In this document: piece after piece, positions 47,318 to 59,311 of the stretch
Numbering within the stretch: the stretch's first letter is position 1
Layout of the letters: the number at the start of each line of letters is the position of its first letter
Assembly (NCBI GenBank): GCA_945871905.1
Contig: CAMBXL010000001.1
Location: 1-64,000, forward strand
Direction: 5' to 3'
Length of the DNA stretch: 64,000 nucleotides
From: Chitinophaga pinensis
Lineage (GTDB): Bacteria; Bacteroidota; Bacteroidia; NS11-12g; UBA955
Made by a program: the position numbers and the translations under genes
Notes under the pieces: generated by a model
What the model was told of the DNA's origin: nothing
What the model saw: only the letters and a program-made list of their open reading frames with translations
Database searches by the model: none

Positions 47318-48679
47318 TCAATCGATTGAATAAATGCAATCGCTTTTGGTTTTATTAATAATGTTTTTGGAGTTGGTTGCAATAATAAACTGAGTGTCAG
47401 GTCGCAATTCTTGTAAAGATTTAAGTAATTGCTTTTGCCAATCTTTGTCTAATCCAGTTTCAGGTTCGTCCAAAATGAAAACTGTATTTTTAGGTTTGTT
47501 TTTTTCGCTAATTGCAATAAGATTGATAAGGATAGAAATGATTCTTTTTTCCCCATCGGAAATTTCACTAATTGAGCCAATTTTTCCATTGTTAAAGTGA
47601 ATGGTCATTTTACCACTTTTGTCTATGTCTAATCGCTTGTTTTTTGCTTCCAAAAAAGCATTTACACTCGACTTTATTTGATGGATTGGGTCATTTAGCT
47701 TTTCAATTTCCTTTTGGTAAGAGATATTGAAATGGATAATGTCATTTATCCTTTTTAATTGCGGTTGATTTTGAAACCAAGTTTGATACAAATGAAGGGT
47801 TTCAAAGTTTATTTGTGCCTTGTTGTTGTTTTTTTCAACTTCCAAAATGTTTCTTTGGACAATTTCTAATTCATCAAAAAACGCATTGACATGATCAAGG
47901 AAACCTGTTAAATTAAAGTTTTCAAAAGCTTCAATCGCTTGTTCTCTTCTGTTTTTTAAGCTGTCATAATCGGGAATAAAATCCAAGTCGTGTTGTTCCA
48001 AAAACTCGAATGAATTTAATAAAACTCTATTTTTGAATTCTTGATTGATAATTGGTTTTTTTAGTTTGATAGTTTGTGTGTATTTTTCGATGCTATCAAC
48101 CAAGTGATACAAACATTCCTGAGAATCTATTAAGCTATAATTGATATAATTGTCTAGGGGAAATTGGTCGTATCGTCTTCTAAAAATAAAGTTATTACGC
48201 ATTTTTGACAAGAAAGATCCCGCTAAATTGGGGGAATTAAAGGAAGCAAAAATAGTAGATCCAGCTGATTTTATGTTTTTGACAACCTCTTGTTCTAAAA
48301 ATGAAGATTCCAAAAGATTCTTTTTTCCCTCGTTAGACTCAAAATCTAATTGGTTGTTGTAAGTAAATTTGGTAAAAACACCCTCAACAGAATTATGGTT
48401 TTGTTGAGTATATGAAATTTTAAATTCAGATTCATTACTTTTAATAAGGGCAATAGTAACCGTTTTATTACTTGAATTTAATAATTCTAACTCCAATGAA
48501 TCAAAATCAATAGAATTTAAAATAGAATAGGAGGGAGTTGTAAGGGCACTAATTAATTTTAAGAGCGTTGTTTTGCCAGAACCATTACTGCCCAAAATAT
48601 AAGAAATATCGTGCTCAAAAGACATGTCTATACTAATATAGCCGTATATATTTGTTGCTTTGAACTTATTAATTTTCAT
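47318..48679 (-). CDS. AAA/ABC-type ATPase, stand-alone
   Basis: YILGSNGSGKTTLLKLISAL Walker A; ISDGEKRIISILINLIA; TVFILDEPETGLDKDWQ. Confidence 0.8.
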   Translation of the reverse strand: MKINKFKATNIYGYISIDMSFEHDISYILGSNGSGKTTLLKLISALTTPSYSILNSIDFDSLELELLNSSNKTVTIALIKSNESEFKISYTQQNHNSVEGVFTKFTYNNQLDFESNEGKKNLLESSFLEQEVVKNIKSAGSTIFASFNSPNLAGSFLSKMRNNFIFRRRYDQFPLDNYINYSLIDSQECLYHLVDSIEKYTQTIKLKKPIINQEFKNRVLLNSFEFLEQHDLDFIPDYDSLKNRREQAIEAFENFNLTGFLDHVNAFFDELEIVQRNILEVEKNNNKAQINFETLHLYQTWFQNQPQLKRINDIIHFNISYQKEIEKLNDPIHQIKSSVNAFLEAKNKRLDIDKSGKMTIHFNNGKIGSISEISDGEKRIISILINLIAISEKNKPKNTVFILDEPETGLDKDWQKQLLKSLQELRPDTQFIIATNSKNIINKTKSDCIYSID

Positions 48680-48800
48680 AAAAAATGAAGTATATAATAC
48701 TAGAATCTGATTTAGTTAGGTGTGCAAAAATAAGATTTTATGCTTATAAAAAAATAAAAAAAAGGACATTTTTTAAAAAGGACTTTCAGTTTAATAAATA

Positions 48801-48830
48801 AAAAAGCCCCGATTATGAGTCAGGGCTTTG
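48801..48830 (-). terminator. Rho-independent terminator downstream of groEL
   Basis: aaagccctgactcataatcggggcttttt on minus strand. Confidence 0.75.
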
Positions 48831-48856
48831 TATTTTGATGATTTGAGTATTTAAAC

Positions 48857-50488
<1,632 letters not shown>

Positions 50489-50536
50489 TTATTTTTAAAT
50501 TGTTATTTTTGATTTTTTTGAGTTGACTAAATTGGA

Positions 50537-50806
50537 TTAGATAATAGCGAAAATATCGCTTTCTCTCATAATTAAATAATCTTTTCCTTCCACTTGGATT
50601 TCTGTACCTGCGTATTTACCATACAATACAGTATCGCCAGGTTTGCATGTCATAGGCTCGTCTTTTTTACCTGCGCCAACGGCTACAACAATCCCTTTTT
50701 GAGGCTTTTCTTTTGCTGTGTCCGGGATAATAATACCTCCCGCTGTTTTTACTTCGGCTGCTGCCGGTTCTACTAAAACTCTGTCTGCTAATGGTTGAAT
50801 ATTCAT
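50537..50806 (-). CDS. groES: Co-chaperonin GroES
   Basis: [38 protein letters not shown]; track start 50899 is too long, ATG at 50806 preferred. Confidence 0.95.
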   Translation of the reverse strand: MNIQPLADRVLVEPAAAEVKTAGGIIIPDTAKEKPQKGIVVAVGAGKKDEPMTCKPGDTVLYGKYAGTEIQVEGKDYLIMRESDIFAII

Positions 50807-51036
50807 ATATTTATAATGATTTGAATGTTTATAACAACATATTCTCACTAAGTGTGCCATTTTATAATTTATGCCATTTTTTCGCTTCAATGGTGTCAAA
50901 AAGTCAAAATGTCATGTTTTAATTTTAATTTTAAACCTTGATTATTTTTTCTGTGTTAATCTTGTGTAAAACCAAAATGAAGTATCTGTTATTTTTGTAG
51001 CTTAATTTTTTAAAAAATATACAAAACGTCATTTTT

Positions 51037-51912
51037 ATGAATAATCAAGAACCAAAAGGTATTCTAATACCTGTGGGGGGGGCTGAGGACAAAGGAACGG
51101 ATCTGGAATTAGGAATTATTTCAAGAAATAATTTGAATTTTATGGAAATTGGTATCCTTAAGAATATTGTTAATGAAATAGCAAATAATGACGCCAGAAT
51201 TGAAGTCATTACTACCGCTTCCCAAATTCCTGATGAAGTTGGCGAAAATTATATTGATGCTTTCTCTAAGTTAGGTTGTCAAAATATTGGTCACATGAAA
51301 ATTCGAAATCGTGAGGATGTTATGCAAAAAGACTACTATGAACGTCTGAAAGCCTGTGATGCAATTATGTTTAGTGGTGGTAATCAGTTGCGCCTTACTG
51401 CTATTTTTGGCGGAACTGAGTTTTTGGAGTTATTAATAGAACGTTATTACAACGAAAGATTTGTAATAGCAGGGACAAGTGCCGGTGCTATGGCAATGAG
51501 TAATACCATGATTTATCAAGGAAATGCTAGTAATGCACATTTAAAAGGTGAAGTTAAAATTACTACAGGACTAGCTTTTGTGAAAGATGTAATCATTGAT
51601 TCTCATTTTAATAAAAGAGGTAGATTCTCCAGATTAGCGCAAGCTGTGGCAAGTAACCCATCTGCTATCGGAATTGGTTTGGGTGAAGATACAGGCGTTA
51701 TTATTAAAAAAGGATATGAAATGGAAGCCATTGGAAGTGGTGCTGTAATTATAATAGATGGTCGCCATATTAGGCATAATAATATTGCAGATATTGAAGA
51801 AGGTACACCTATATCCGTAGAAAATATAATAGTTCATATAATGGAAAAAGGGAATCGCTATAATTCAAAAACAAAGGTATTTGAAGCTGCCAACGTAAAT
51901 GTTGTTGAATAG
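51037..51912 (+). CDS. cphB: Cyanophycinase
   Basis: GILIPVGGAEDKG...IMFSGGNQLRLT...IAGTSAGAMAMS...DSHFNKRGRFSRLAQA. Confidence 0.85.
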   Translation: MNNQEPKGILIPVGGAEDKGTDLELGIISRNNLNFMEIGILKNIVNEIANNDARIEVITTASQIPDEVGENYIDAFSKLGCQNIGHMKIRNREDVMQKDYYERLKACDAIMFSGGNQLRLTAIFGGTEFLELLIERYYNERFVIAGTSAGAMAMSNTMIYQGNASNAHLKGEVKITTGLAFVKDVIIDSHFNKRGRFSRLAQAVASNPSAIGIGLGEDTGVIIKKGYEMEAIGSGAVIIIDGRHIRHNNIADIEEGTPISVENIIVHIMEKGNRYNSKTKVFEAANVNVVE

Positions 51913-54783
51913 TTATCTTAACAAAGTTAAGGTTCCTTTTAAATTAAAATACTTTCCGTTTTGTGATTTGATACTTGCCATATATAAGTAAATGCCTTCC
52001 ATACATAGTTCTTCTTTGTATTTGCCATCCCAAAATGGACTTTCGCCTGTTTGCTCAAATAATTTTTCCCCCCAACGATTGTAGATTTCAATCTTAATCC
52101 ATTTTAAGTTTTCGCCTTCTATTTTAAAGACTTCATTTAAGTTATTACTATTAGGAGAAAATGCTGAAGGGACGAAGAAAATAGGGTCTAAACATGGTCG
52201 TATTTTAATACTGTCGATGTCTTCTCCACATAGATTCGATACTTTTAATCGGTAAATAGTGGGGTCTTTGATTCTTAATCCATTTGTTAAGTTAATAAAA
52301 GGGGTTTTCTGTCCTGTGTTCCATTCATACAATACAGGTGTGTTTACAATTGAGTTAATTTGGTAATTACTTCTACAAGGTATTGTATCACCTGTTAATG
52401 TTAAATATGGAAATGGTATTTTATTAATAGTAATGGTGTCTTTACTTTCGCACAAAAAACTATCAATGGCCGTTAAAACATAAGTGCCTGTCTTACTCGC
52501 TTTTATTGTTGATGTGTTTTCTCCGCTCAACCAATTGTATTTTTCAAATGCTTGCTTTGTGCCAATTTCAATGGTATCGCCCTCACATATACTTGTGTCG
52601 TTGTTTGTTGTTAAATTGGGCGGAAGATTAACTTTTATTGAAATAGAATCGCTAAAGGAACATCTATAATCCTTGTTTATTGTCAATCGATAAGTGCCAC
52701 TTTCTTTAACGTTAATAATATTAGAAGTATCACCTGTATTCCATAGCAAGTTTTTAAAATAAGTAAAAGTGCCAATGTTTAATGAGAAAGGGAAGCAAAT
52801 GTTTGTGTCATTGCCCAATTCAAAATTAGGTTTTTCTAGTAGCGTAATAATTATGGTATCTGTAGCAATACAATTCAAACTGTCTTTTGAAAATAAGTGA
52901 TAATTCCCACTTTTGTTAACCACTATAAATGAATCATTTGAGCCGTTACTCCAAATATAATTTGAAAGCAAAATGTTTGAAGAAAGTAGTATAGAATCTC
53001 CTTCACAAATACTGCTGTCTTTGCCTATGTTTAAAAGAAGATTGCGTTTTGCAATTAATACCGAATCATAAAAAAGACAGCCAAGTTTTGTTTTACTTTT
53101 GGCATAATACTTTTGGTCTGTCTGTGGAAATACAATGGGTTTTAAATGGTTGGTGTCATTAATGAATTTGTTGGGAGTCCAAACGACATTATTGGTGCCT
53201 GTAATTTTAAGTTCTACCGTGTCTTTATTGCACAGCGAAATTAAATGAGGTATTTGAATTTGTTGAGTGTCTTTGCTTAATTGAAATGTAAAGGAATCTT
53301 TACAATTGGGTGTATTTGAAACAATTAATAATTGATATTTGCCAGTGTCTGAAACCAATAGTTTTGATTGGTTTGTTTGAACTAATTGCTTGTTTTTGTA
53401 CCAATATACTGCAGCGTTTTTAGGTTTAATTAGTCCTTTAAGAGTGTCTGTATTGTTGTTGCAAAGTACAGATGGTCCCTTTATTTCTGCATTACAGCAG
53501 TTTTCTTTGATTTCTATTTCAAAACAAGTGTCTTTTTCATTAGCCTCCCCCGGATTCATTATGTAGTTTATAACATATTTACCTGGATTTAAATATTTAA
53601 TATTTTGAGGAGTTGCAGTGGTTTGAGAGGGAAATTGTGGGCTAGAACTACACATATTAATAGCAAATCGAGTAATGGTATTCCCGCTAGCGTTAGTGCT
53701 AAAAAAATAGGCAATATCATTTTGGATAATAATGTCAGAAAGGTCGTTTGATTTACCAACGGTATTGCTGAAACTACCTAAATTGGTTGCTGTAATAGAA
53801 CCTCCTAAATCATTTGGGAACTCAAGTTTGATGATTTTATTATTTTCGTCGCTTAAGTAACCAATTTGCTCATTGTTGCATCCTTTTATTATTAATATTC
53901 CTCGTGAAACCTGTTGTGCATTGGCTAAGTTGTTAAATGTGGTAGCGGTAGGACTGTTATTGCTTGAAATGTTTTTTCCGAAAGCAAGTCTTATAATTCT
54001 TTGTCCTAATACATCGGTTACAAAAACATAAAAGTCATTGTTTTTGTCTTGTTTTACCTCAATACCTGAAGCACCTCTTGTAATACCAATGTTAGTGAAG
54101 TTGTATGCAGAAGGTGTATTTAATAATGAACTACCAAAAACTAAACGAGTAATAGAGTTATTATTTCTATTGGCAACAAAGCCTATCCATGTATTGTCGT
54201 GATAAAAGATATGTAACTCATGTGGCCAAGCTAATTGTCCAAGATTGCCCAAATTAGTGGCGGTAGGTGAATTGTTATTGATATCGGTGCCAAAGTTTAT
54301 TCTGACTATGGCATTACTACCAGTTACAAAACCAATCCAATTGTTTCCTTCTTTCTTTATTTCTAATCCTTCCAAATCAGCAGGTAATACGCCACCAATA
54401 TTTCCCAAATCTGTAATTGTTGGAGTGTTTAAAAAACTATTACCATAATTGGCTTTGATAATTTTCTTGTTAAAATAGTTGGTAATAAAAAGATAGTAAT
54501 TGCTACCATCAAATACAGGTTCTGCCATTGCCGGTCCATTCAACAATGAGTTATAATGGTTTAAAACAGTGGTTGTAGGGAGGTTGCTTACGGATGATTT
54601 GTTGCAAAATGTCCAATAATGTGAATAGGCCATATCCGATAAATTGGTAACTTTAAGGGTATCCGATTGACACAAGTTAAGCTCTGGAATATTCAAACGA
54701 ATTTTCTGACTAAAGGCCGTTGCATAATATAAAGTTATGAAAACTAAGATATAATGCTTTGAAATGGACATTTTAAAGAACAA
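51913..54783 (-). CDS. Secreted protein with T9SS type B (gliding-motility-associated) C-terminal sorting domain
   Basis: C-term FVPSAFSPNSNNLNEVFKIEGENLKWIKIEIYNRWGEKLFEQTGESPFWDGKY...GIYLYMASIKSQNGKYFNLKGTLTLLR. Confidence 0.8.
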   Translation of the reverse strand: MFFKMSISKHYILVFITLYYATAFSQKIRLNIPELNLCQSDTLKVTNLSDMAYSHYWTFCNKSSVSNLPTTTVLNHYNSLLNGPAMAEPVFDGSNYYLFITNYFNKKIIKANYGNSFLNTPTITDLGNIGGVLPADLEGLEIKKEGNNWIGFVTGSNAIVRINFGTDINNNSPTATNLGNLGQLAWPHELHIFYHDNTWIGFVANRNNNSITRLVFGSSLLNTPSAYNFTNIGITRGASGIEVKQDKNNDFYVFVTDVLGQRIIRLAFGKNISSNNSPTATTFNNLANAQQVSRGILIIKGCNNEQIGYLSDENNKIIKLEFPNDLGGSITATNLGSFSNTVGKSNDLSDIIIQNDIAYFFSTNASGNTITRFAINMCSSSPQFPSQTTATPQNIKYLNPGKYVINYIMNPGEANEKDTCFEIEIKENCCNAEIKGPSVLCNNNTDTLKGLIKPKNAAVYWYKNKQLVQTNQSKLLVSDTGKYQLLIVSNTPNCKDSFTFQLSKDTQQIQIPHLISLCNKDTVELKITGTNNVVWTPNKFINDTNHLKPIVFPQTDQKYYAKSKTKLGCLFYDSVLIAKRNLLLNIGKDSSICEGDSILLSSNILLSNYIWSNGSNDSFIVVNKSGNYHLFSKDSLNCIATDTIIITLLEKPNFELGNDTNICFPFSLNIGTFTYFKNLLWNTGDTSNIINVKESGTYRLTINKDYRCSFSDSISIKVNLPPNLTTNNDTSICEGDTIEIGTKQAFEKYNWLSGENTSTIKASKTGTYVLTAIDSFLCESKDTITINKIPFPYLTLTGDTIPCRSNYQINSIVNTPVLYEWNTGQKTPFINLTNGLRIKDPTIYRLKVSNLCGEDIDSIKIRPCLDPIFFVPSAFSPNSNNLNEVFKIEGENLKWIKIEIYNRWGEKLFEQTGESPFWDGKYKEELCMEGIYLYMASIKSQNGKYFNLKGTLTLLR

Positions 54784-54861
54784 ATTTATTTAAAAAAACT
54801 GGGATATCTATTTTTATTTTACAAGTAGAAAATACATAAAATTAGTAATAAGTTTGCTCTC

Positions 54862-55638
54862 ATGTTTGGATTGTCAGCATTTTTTGCAAAATTTTTAGTT
54901 TGGTCTGTCATTATAAAAGCCATAAAAAGCATTATTAAATGGTTTTTAATTTTAAGTATTGGGCTAGTCTTGCTTTACAGATTTGTTCCTGTTCCATATA
55001 CCTTATTTATGTTCCAAAGGTGTTTTCAGCAACAAGCTGATGGTGACGAAATGAAACTACAAAAGGATTGGGTGTCAAAGGATGAAATATCCAATTATGT
55101 ACAATTGGCTGTTGTTTGTTCTGAAGATCAAAACTACTTAAAACACAATGGGTTTGACTTGGGCGCAATTAAAAAAGCGATGAAATACAATGAAAAAATG
55201 GAAGAAAAAGGCAAGTCGAAACGAAGAGGGGCGAGTACAATTAGTCAACAAACGGCCAAAAATGTTTTTTTGTGGCATGGTAGAAGTTGGATTCGCAAAG
55301 GGTTTGAAGTGTATTTTACTTTTTTAATAGAGTTGCTTTGGAGTAAAGAACGAATAATGGAGGTTTATCTTAATGTGATAGAATTGGGCGATGGTGTGTA
55401 TGGTGTTGAAGCAGCATCTCAAAAGTATTATAAAAAATCAGCGTCTAGGTTGACCCCAAGTGAAGCCGCCCTTATGGCAGTTGTGCTACCCAACCCAAGA
55501 AAATTTTCAATCGCCAAACCAAGTGGATACACTCGCAAGCGTCAAGCTTGGTGTCTAAGACAAATGAGGTTCTGGGGAATGAAGTTGGATTATAACAAAG
55601 CTGATAAATCTTCGAAAAACTCTGAAGATGAAAATTAA
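54862..55638 (+). CDS. mtgA: Monofunctional biosynthetic peptidoglycan transglycosylase
   Basis: SEDQNYLKHNGFD...RGASTISQQTAKNVFLWHGRSWIRKGFEVYFTFLIELLWSKERIMEVYLN. Confidence 0.9.
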   Translation: MFGLSAFFAKFLVWSVIIKAIKSIIKWFLILSIGLVLLYRFVPVPYTLFMFQRCFQQQADGDEMKLQKDWVSKDEISNYVQLAVVCSEDQNYLKHNGFDLGAIKKAMKYNEKMEEKGKSKRRGASTISQQTAKNVFLWHGRSWIRKGFEVYFTFLIELLWSKERIMEVYLNVIELGDGVYGVEAASQKYYKKSASRLTPSEAALMAVVLPNPRKFSIAKPSGYTRKRQAWCLRQMRFWGMKLDYNKADKSSKNSEDEN

Positions 55639-55674
55639 TAAATTGAATGAAAAACTATATTTTTGCCAATTGAA

Positions 55675-56382
55675 ATGAAATACAAACGAATTCTCCTTAA
55701 ACTTAGTGGTGAAGCTTTAATGGGCGACCAACAATATGGTATAGATCCTAAAATCTTAGAACAATATGCCAATGAAATAAAAGAAGTTGTAGACATGGGG
55801 ATAGAAGTTGCCATTGTGATTGGTGGTGGTAATATTTTTAGAGGGGTTCAAGGCGTTCAGGGTGGATTAGTTGACAGAGCGCAAGGAGATTACATGGGTA
55901 TGTTAGCAACTGTAATTAATGCTATGGCCCTTCAAGGTGCACTTGAACGAAATGCAATTAAAACGAGATTATTGTCTGCCATTAAAATGGAACAAATTTG
56001 CGAGCCTTTTATTCGAAGAAGAGCCATGAGGCACTTAGAAAAAGGACGTGTTGTTATTTTTGGTGCTGGTACAGGAAATCCTTATTTCACAACTGATACA
56101 GCGGCCTCTTTAAGAGCTGTTGAAATTGAAGCTGACCTTATATTAAAAGGGACTCGTGTTGATGGCGTTTATACTGCCGACCCTGAAAAACATGCCGATG
56201 CTGTTAAATTTGATAATATTACTTTTAGTGAAGTCTATGAAAGAGGATTAAATATTATGGACCTTACAGCAATTACACTTTGTCAAGAAAATAAATTGCC
56301 TATTCTCGTGTTTGATATGAACAAACATGGTAATCTTAAACGATTAATGATGGGCGAACAAGTGGGTACTTTGGTTTCCTAG
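55675..56382 (+). CDS. pyrH: UMP kinase
   Basis: [24 protein letters not shown]...[16 protein letters not shown] at 55675 preferred over track start 55663. Confidence 0.95.
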   Translation: MKYKRILLKLSGEALMGDQQYGIDPKILEQYANEIKEVVDMGIEVAIVIGGGNIFRGVQGVQGGLVDRAQGDYMGMLATVINAMALQGALERNAIKTRLLSAIKMEQICEPFIRRRAMRHLEKGRVVIFGAGTGNPYFTTDTAASLRAVEIEADLILKGTRVDGVYTADPEKHADAVKFDNITFSEVYERGLNIMDLTAITLCQENKLPILVFDMNKHGNLKRLMMGEQVGTLVS

Positions 56383-56711
56383 TCTCTGATTTTCCTTTTT
56401 ATTATTCCTAATCTTTCTAATAAACTGTAAAGTATAGAAAGTGCTATAAATACGGTAGAAGTTAGGATGAGTGCTACGCCTATTTTAGATATCATTTTTG
56501 ATTTATTTTTGGCTATTTCAATTGGTGTGGAATAATCCAAGATTAAGCCGTGTTTAATCCATAAAATTAATCCAAAAGCAAATTTAAGCATGGCTATAAC
56601 TCCAGTAAATAAAGCCCATTTGTCGTTGTTGAAAATAAAATGTCTAATTATTTCGATTACTAAATAAGAGATAGCTAATATTGAAAGTGTTAATTCAATT
56701 TGATATCCCAT
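56379..56711 (-). CDS. Small membrane protein, hypothetical
   Basis: 110 aa with TM segments. Confidence 0.5.
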   Translation of the reverse strand: MGYQIELTLSILAISYLVIEIIRHFIFNNDKWALFTGVIAMLKFAFGLILWIKHGLILDYSTPIEIAKNKSKMISKIGVALILTSTVFIALSILYSLLERLGIIKRKIRD

Positions 56712-56718
56712 TTCGATG

Positions 56719-57285
56719 TTATTTTACGCCTATACTTATACTGGTTTTAAAACAAAAATAGTAATCATCAAAAGGACCAATTACTCTAGGATTGTATCGA
56801 ACTTTCAAAGCTAGTTTTGTAAATTCTAAAGACATGTTTAGGTAGTTCTTATAGGTCATGCCAATAATTGGTCTTAAACTTAAATTTAAATCTGGTTTGT
56901 TGTAAGCCACATGCACCAAGCCAATGCCTCCGCCGACAAAGGGTTTGAATGCTCTTTTGCCAATAAAATAATGATAAGTAGGTGATACAGATACAATGTT
57001 ATAAGCATCTATTGCATCCGTTTGGAAACTTTCTTGAACCAAAGCGTATTCTAAATTAAGACCTATTGAATGTCTGTTGTTTATGATTTTTTGAGGATGT
57101 AAATGAATCCCCATTCCTGCATTTTTGCCATTATACTTCGATATGTTAGGATTGAAATACCTCTCAGGGAAATTGCCAAATAACCCAAAATTGACTCTGT
57201 AGTTTTTTTGCTGTGCTTTCAATGGAGTAAAAGCAACTAACAATAAACAGGAAAAAAACAGGCTTTTGGGAAAGTTTAATGTCAT
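56719..57285 (-). CDS. Outer-membrane beta-barrel-like protein
   Basis: Signal peptide; alternating strands, FVGGGIGLVHVAYNK. Confidence 0.55.
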   Translation of the reverse strand: MTLNFPKSLFFSCLLLVAFTPLKAQQKNYRVNFGLFGNFPERYFNPNISKYNGKNAGMGIHLHPQKIINNRHSIGLNLEYALVQESFQTDAIDAYNIVSVSPTYHYFIGKRAFKPFVGGGIGLVHVAYNKPDLNLSLRPIIGMTYKNYLNMSLEFTKLALKVRYNPRVIGPFDDYYFCFKTSISIGVK

Positions 57286-57300
57286 CGTTTAAATGCTATT

Positions 57301-58194
57301 TTATTCCATGTAACCCCAATGTTTCAATTTTAACTCGTTTTTTCTCCAATCAGGTTCCACTTTTACACGCAAATCTAGAAAGACTTTCTTTCCAACAAAT
57401 TTTTCAATGTCTTTTCTTGCTTCGGTCCCAATTTTCTTGATTCCAGCACCCATTTTACCGACAATGATTCCTTTTTGTGAGTCACGCTCTACAATAATGT
57501 ATGCGTATATTTTATCTAAAGTTTTACCCTCTTGATAATCGTGAACAATAACTTCGGTACTGTATGGAATTTCTTGTTCATAATAGTGAAATATTTTTTC
57601 ACGAATCATTTCACTAACAAAGAAACGGACATTCCTATCGGTTAATTGGTCTTTAGGATAAAAAGCTTCGTGTGTAGGTAAGTATTTTTGAATCAATTCA
57701 ATTAAACTCTCTGGATGAAACCCAATAAGTGCGGAAATAGCAATAGTTTCAGCAGGTTTTATTAAAGCACTTAAGTTACTCATTACCGCATCTACTTCTT
57801 TTTGGTCCGATAAGTCTATTTTATTGACAATTAAAATGATAGGGCAAGAGGCTTTTGAAATCAATGCCATTTGTTCGTCTTTGAAATTGGGATTAGTTAC
57901 GTCAACTAACACAATTAAAACATCAGCATCATCAATACTCTCCTTTACTGCTGTCATCATGCTGTCGTGAAGTTTGTATGCAGGTTCAATAATACCTGGA
58001 GTGTCCGACAAAACGATTTGGGAATGTTCGGTGTTTATGAGTCCTAAAATTCTATGTCGCGTAGAACTAGCCTTAGGTGTAATAATAGAAAGTTGTTCTC
58101 CTATTAGCAAATTACTAAGGGTGCTTTTTCCTGCATTCGGTTTGCCGATGATGTTTACAAAGCCAGCTTTGTGAGGTGTTATTTGTTCTTCCAA
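57301..58194 (-). CDS. era: GTPase Era
   Basis: VNIIGKPNAGKSTLSNLL; LSDTPGIIEP; NKIDL; KH region IIVGKMGAGIKKIGTEARKDIEKFVGKKVFL. Confidence 0.95.
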   Translation of the reverse strand: MEEQITPHKAGFVNIIGKPNAGKSTLSNLLIGEQLSIITPKASSTRHRILGLINTEHSQIVLSDTPGIIEPAYKLHDSMMTAVKESIDDADVLIVLVDVTNPNFKDEQMALISKASCPIILIVNKIDLSDQKEVDAVMSNLSALIKPAETIAISALIGFHPESLIELIQKYLPTHEAFYPKDQLTDRNVRFFVSEMIREKIFHYYEQEIPYSTEVIVHDYQEGKTLDKIYAYIIVERDSQKGIIVGKMGAGIKKIGTEARKDIEKFVGKKVFLDLRVKVEPDWRKNELKLKHWGYME

Positions 58195-58204
58195 AATGTT
58201 TTTT

Positions 58205-59248
58205 TTAATGTTTGTTTGCTAATTGTCCGCAGGCAGCATCGATGTCTTTCCCTCTGCTTCTTCTCACGTTTACAATAATGCCTTTAGACTGAACTCTGTC
58301 TGCAAATTTTAATATTTTATCGGGGTCACTGCTGGCAAATCCAGAAATAGAAATAGGGTTATACTCTATCAAATTGACTTTGCAAGGAACTCTTTTTGCA
58401 AATTTGATTAATTCGTCTGCTTCTTCAATGCTGTCGTTAGTGTCTTGTATAACAGCGTATTCTAATGTGATTTTTCGTTTCGTTTTTTTGTAAAAGTAAT
58501 TCAAAGCCTCTATTAATTCTTCCAAAGGATTGCTGTCATTAATAGGCATTATTTTACTTCTTTTTTCATTGTTTGCGGCGTGCAACGAAAGGGCTAAGTT
58601 AAATCGGACACCATCGTCACCCATTTTTTTAATCATTTTTGCAATACCTGCCGTGGAAACCGTAATTCTACTTGCAGACATCCCCAATCCCTCCGGACTG
58701 GTAATTTTATGAATGCCTTCCATTACATTGCTGTAATTAAGCAAAGGCTCTCCCATTCCCATGAATACAATATTACTCAATGGCATTTGGTAAGTAGTTT
58801 TTGCCAATTGGTCAATAAGCCACACTTGGTCGTAAATTTCTGCAGGCTCCAAATTTCTGATTCTTTTCATAGCACCTGTTGCACAAAAAGTACAAGAAAG
58901 ACTACAACCAACCTGACTGCTTACACAAGCGGTCATTCTATTGGGGGAGGGAATTAGTACACCTTCCACTACAGCGCCATCATGAAGTTTAAAGGCAAGT
59001 TTTATGGTGCCGTCAACACTGGTTTGGGAGGTTAAAATTTCAACTGTAAGTAAATGGAAATGTTCGTTTAGCCAAACTCGAATAGATTTGGAAATATTAC
59101 TCATTTCATCAAAGCTTCTGACCCCCTTTTTCCACAACCATTCGTATACTTGTTTGGCGGTGTATGAAGGAAATCCAGCATTTGAAAATTGTTCCTGTAG
59201 CTGTTCTAAGGATTCTAAACGGATGTCTTTTTTGGTAGGATTCAACAA
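58205..59248 (-). CDS. rlmN: 23S rRNA (adenine2503-C2)-methyltransferase
   Basis: CVSSQVGCSLSCTFCATGAM; FMGMGEPLLNY; ACGQL. Confidence 0.95.
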   Translation of the reverse strand: MLNPTKKDIRLESLEQLQEQFSNAGFPSYTAKQVYEWLWKKGVRSFDEMSNISKSIRVWLNEHFHLLTVEILTSQTSVDGTIKLAFKLHDGAVVEGVLIPSPNRMTACVSSQVGCSLSCTFCATGAMKRIRNLEPAEIYDQVWLIDQLAKTTYQMPLSNIVFMGMGEPLLNYSNVMEGIHKITSPEGLGMSASRITVSTAGIAKMIKKMGDDGVRFNLALSLHAANNEKRSKIMPINDSNPLEELIEALNYFYKKTKRKITLEYAVIQDTNDSIEEADELIKFAKRVPCKVNLIEYNPISISGFASSDPDKILKFADRVQSKGIIVNVRRSRGKDIDAACGQLANKH

Positions 59249-59311
59249 GATTGCAAAGTTAATAGATTTTTAATGCTTGTGTAAATTTAAAAAAAATAGT
59301 AATTTTGTTAT

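Noticed and set aside
47318-48679. Stand-alone ATPase as a phage-defence gene
   Set aside because: No partner nuclease, reverse transcriptase or toxin next to it; neighbours are housekeeping genes.
50807-50899. N-terminal extension of GroES in the ORF track ([31 protein letters not shown])
   Set aside because: GroES family proteins begin at the [14 protein letters not shown] equivalent; the extension is an upstream open frame.
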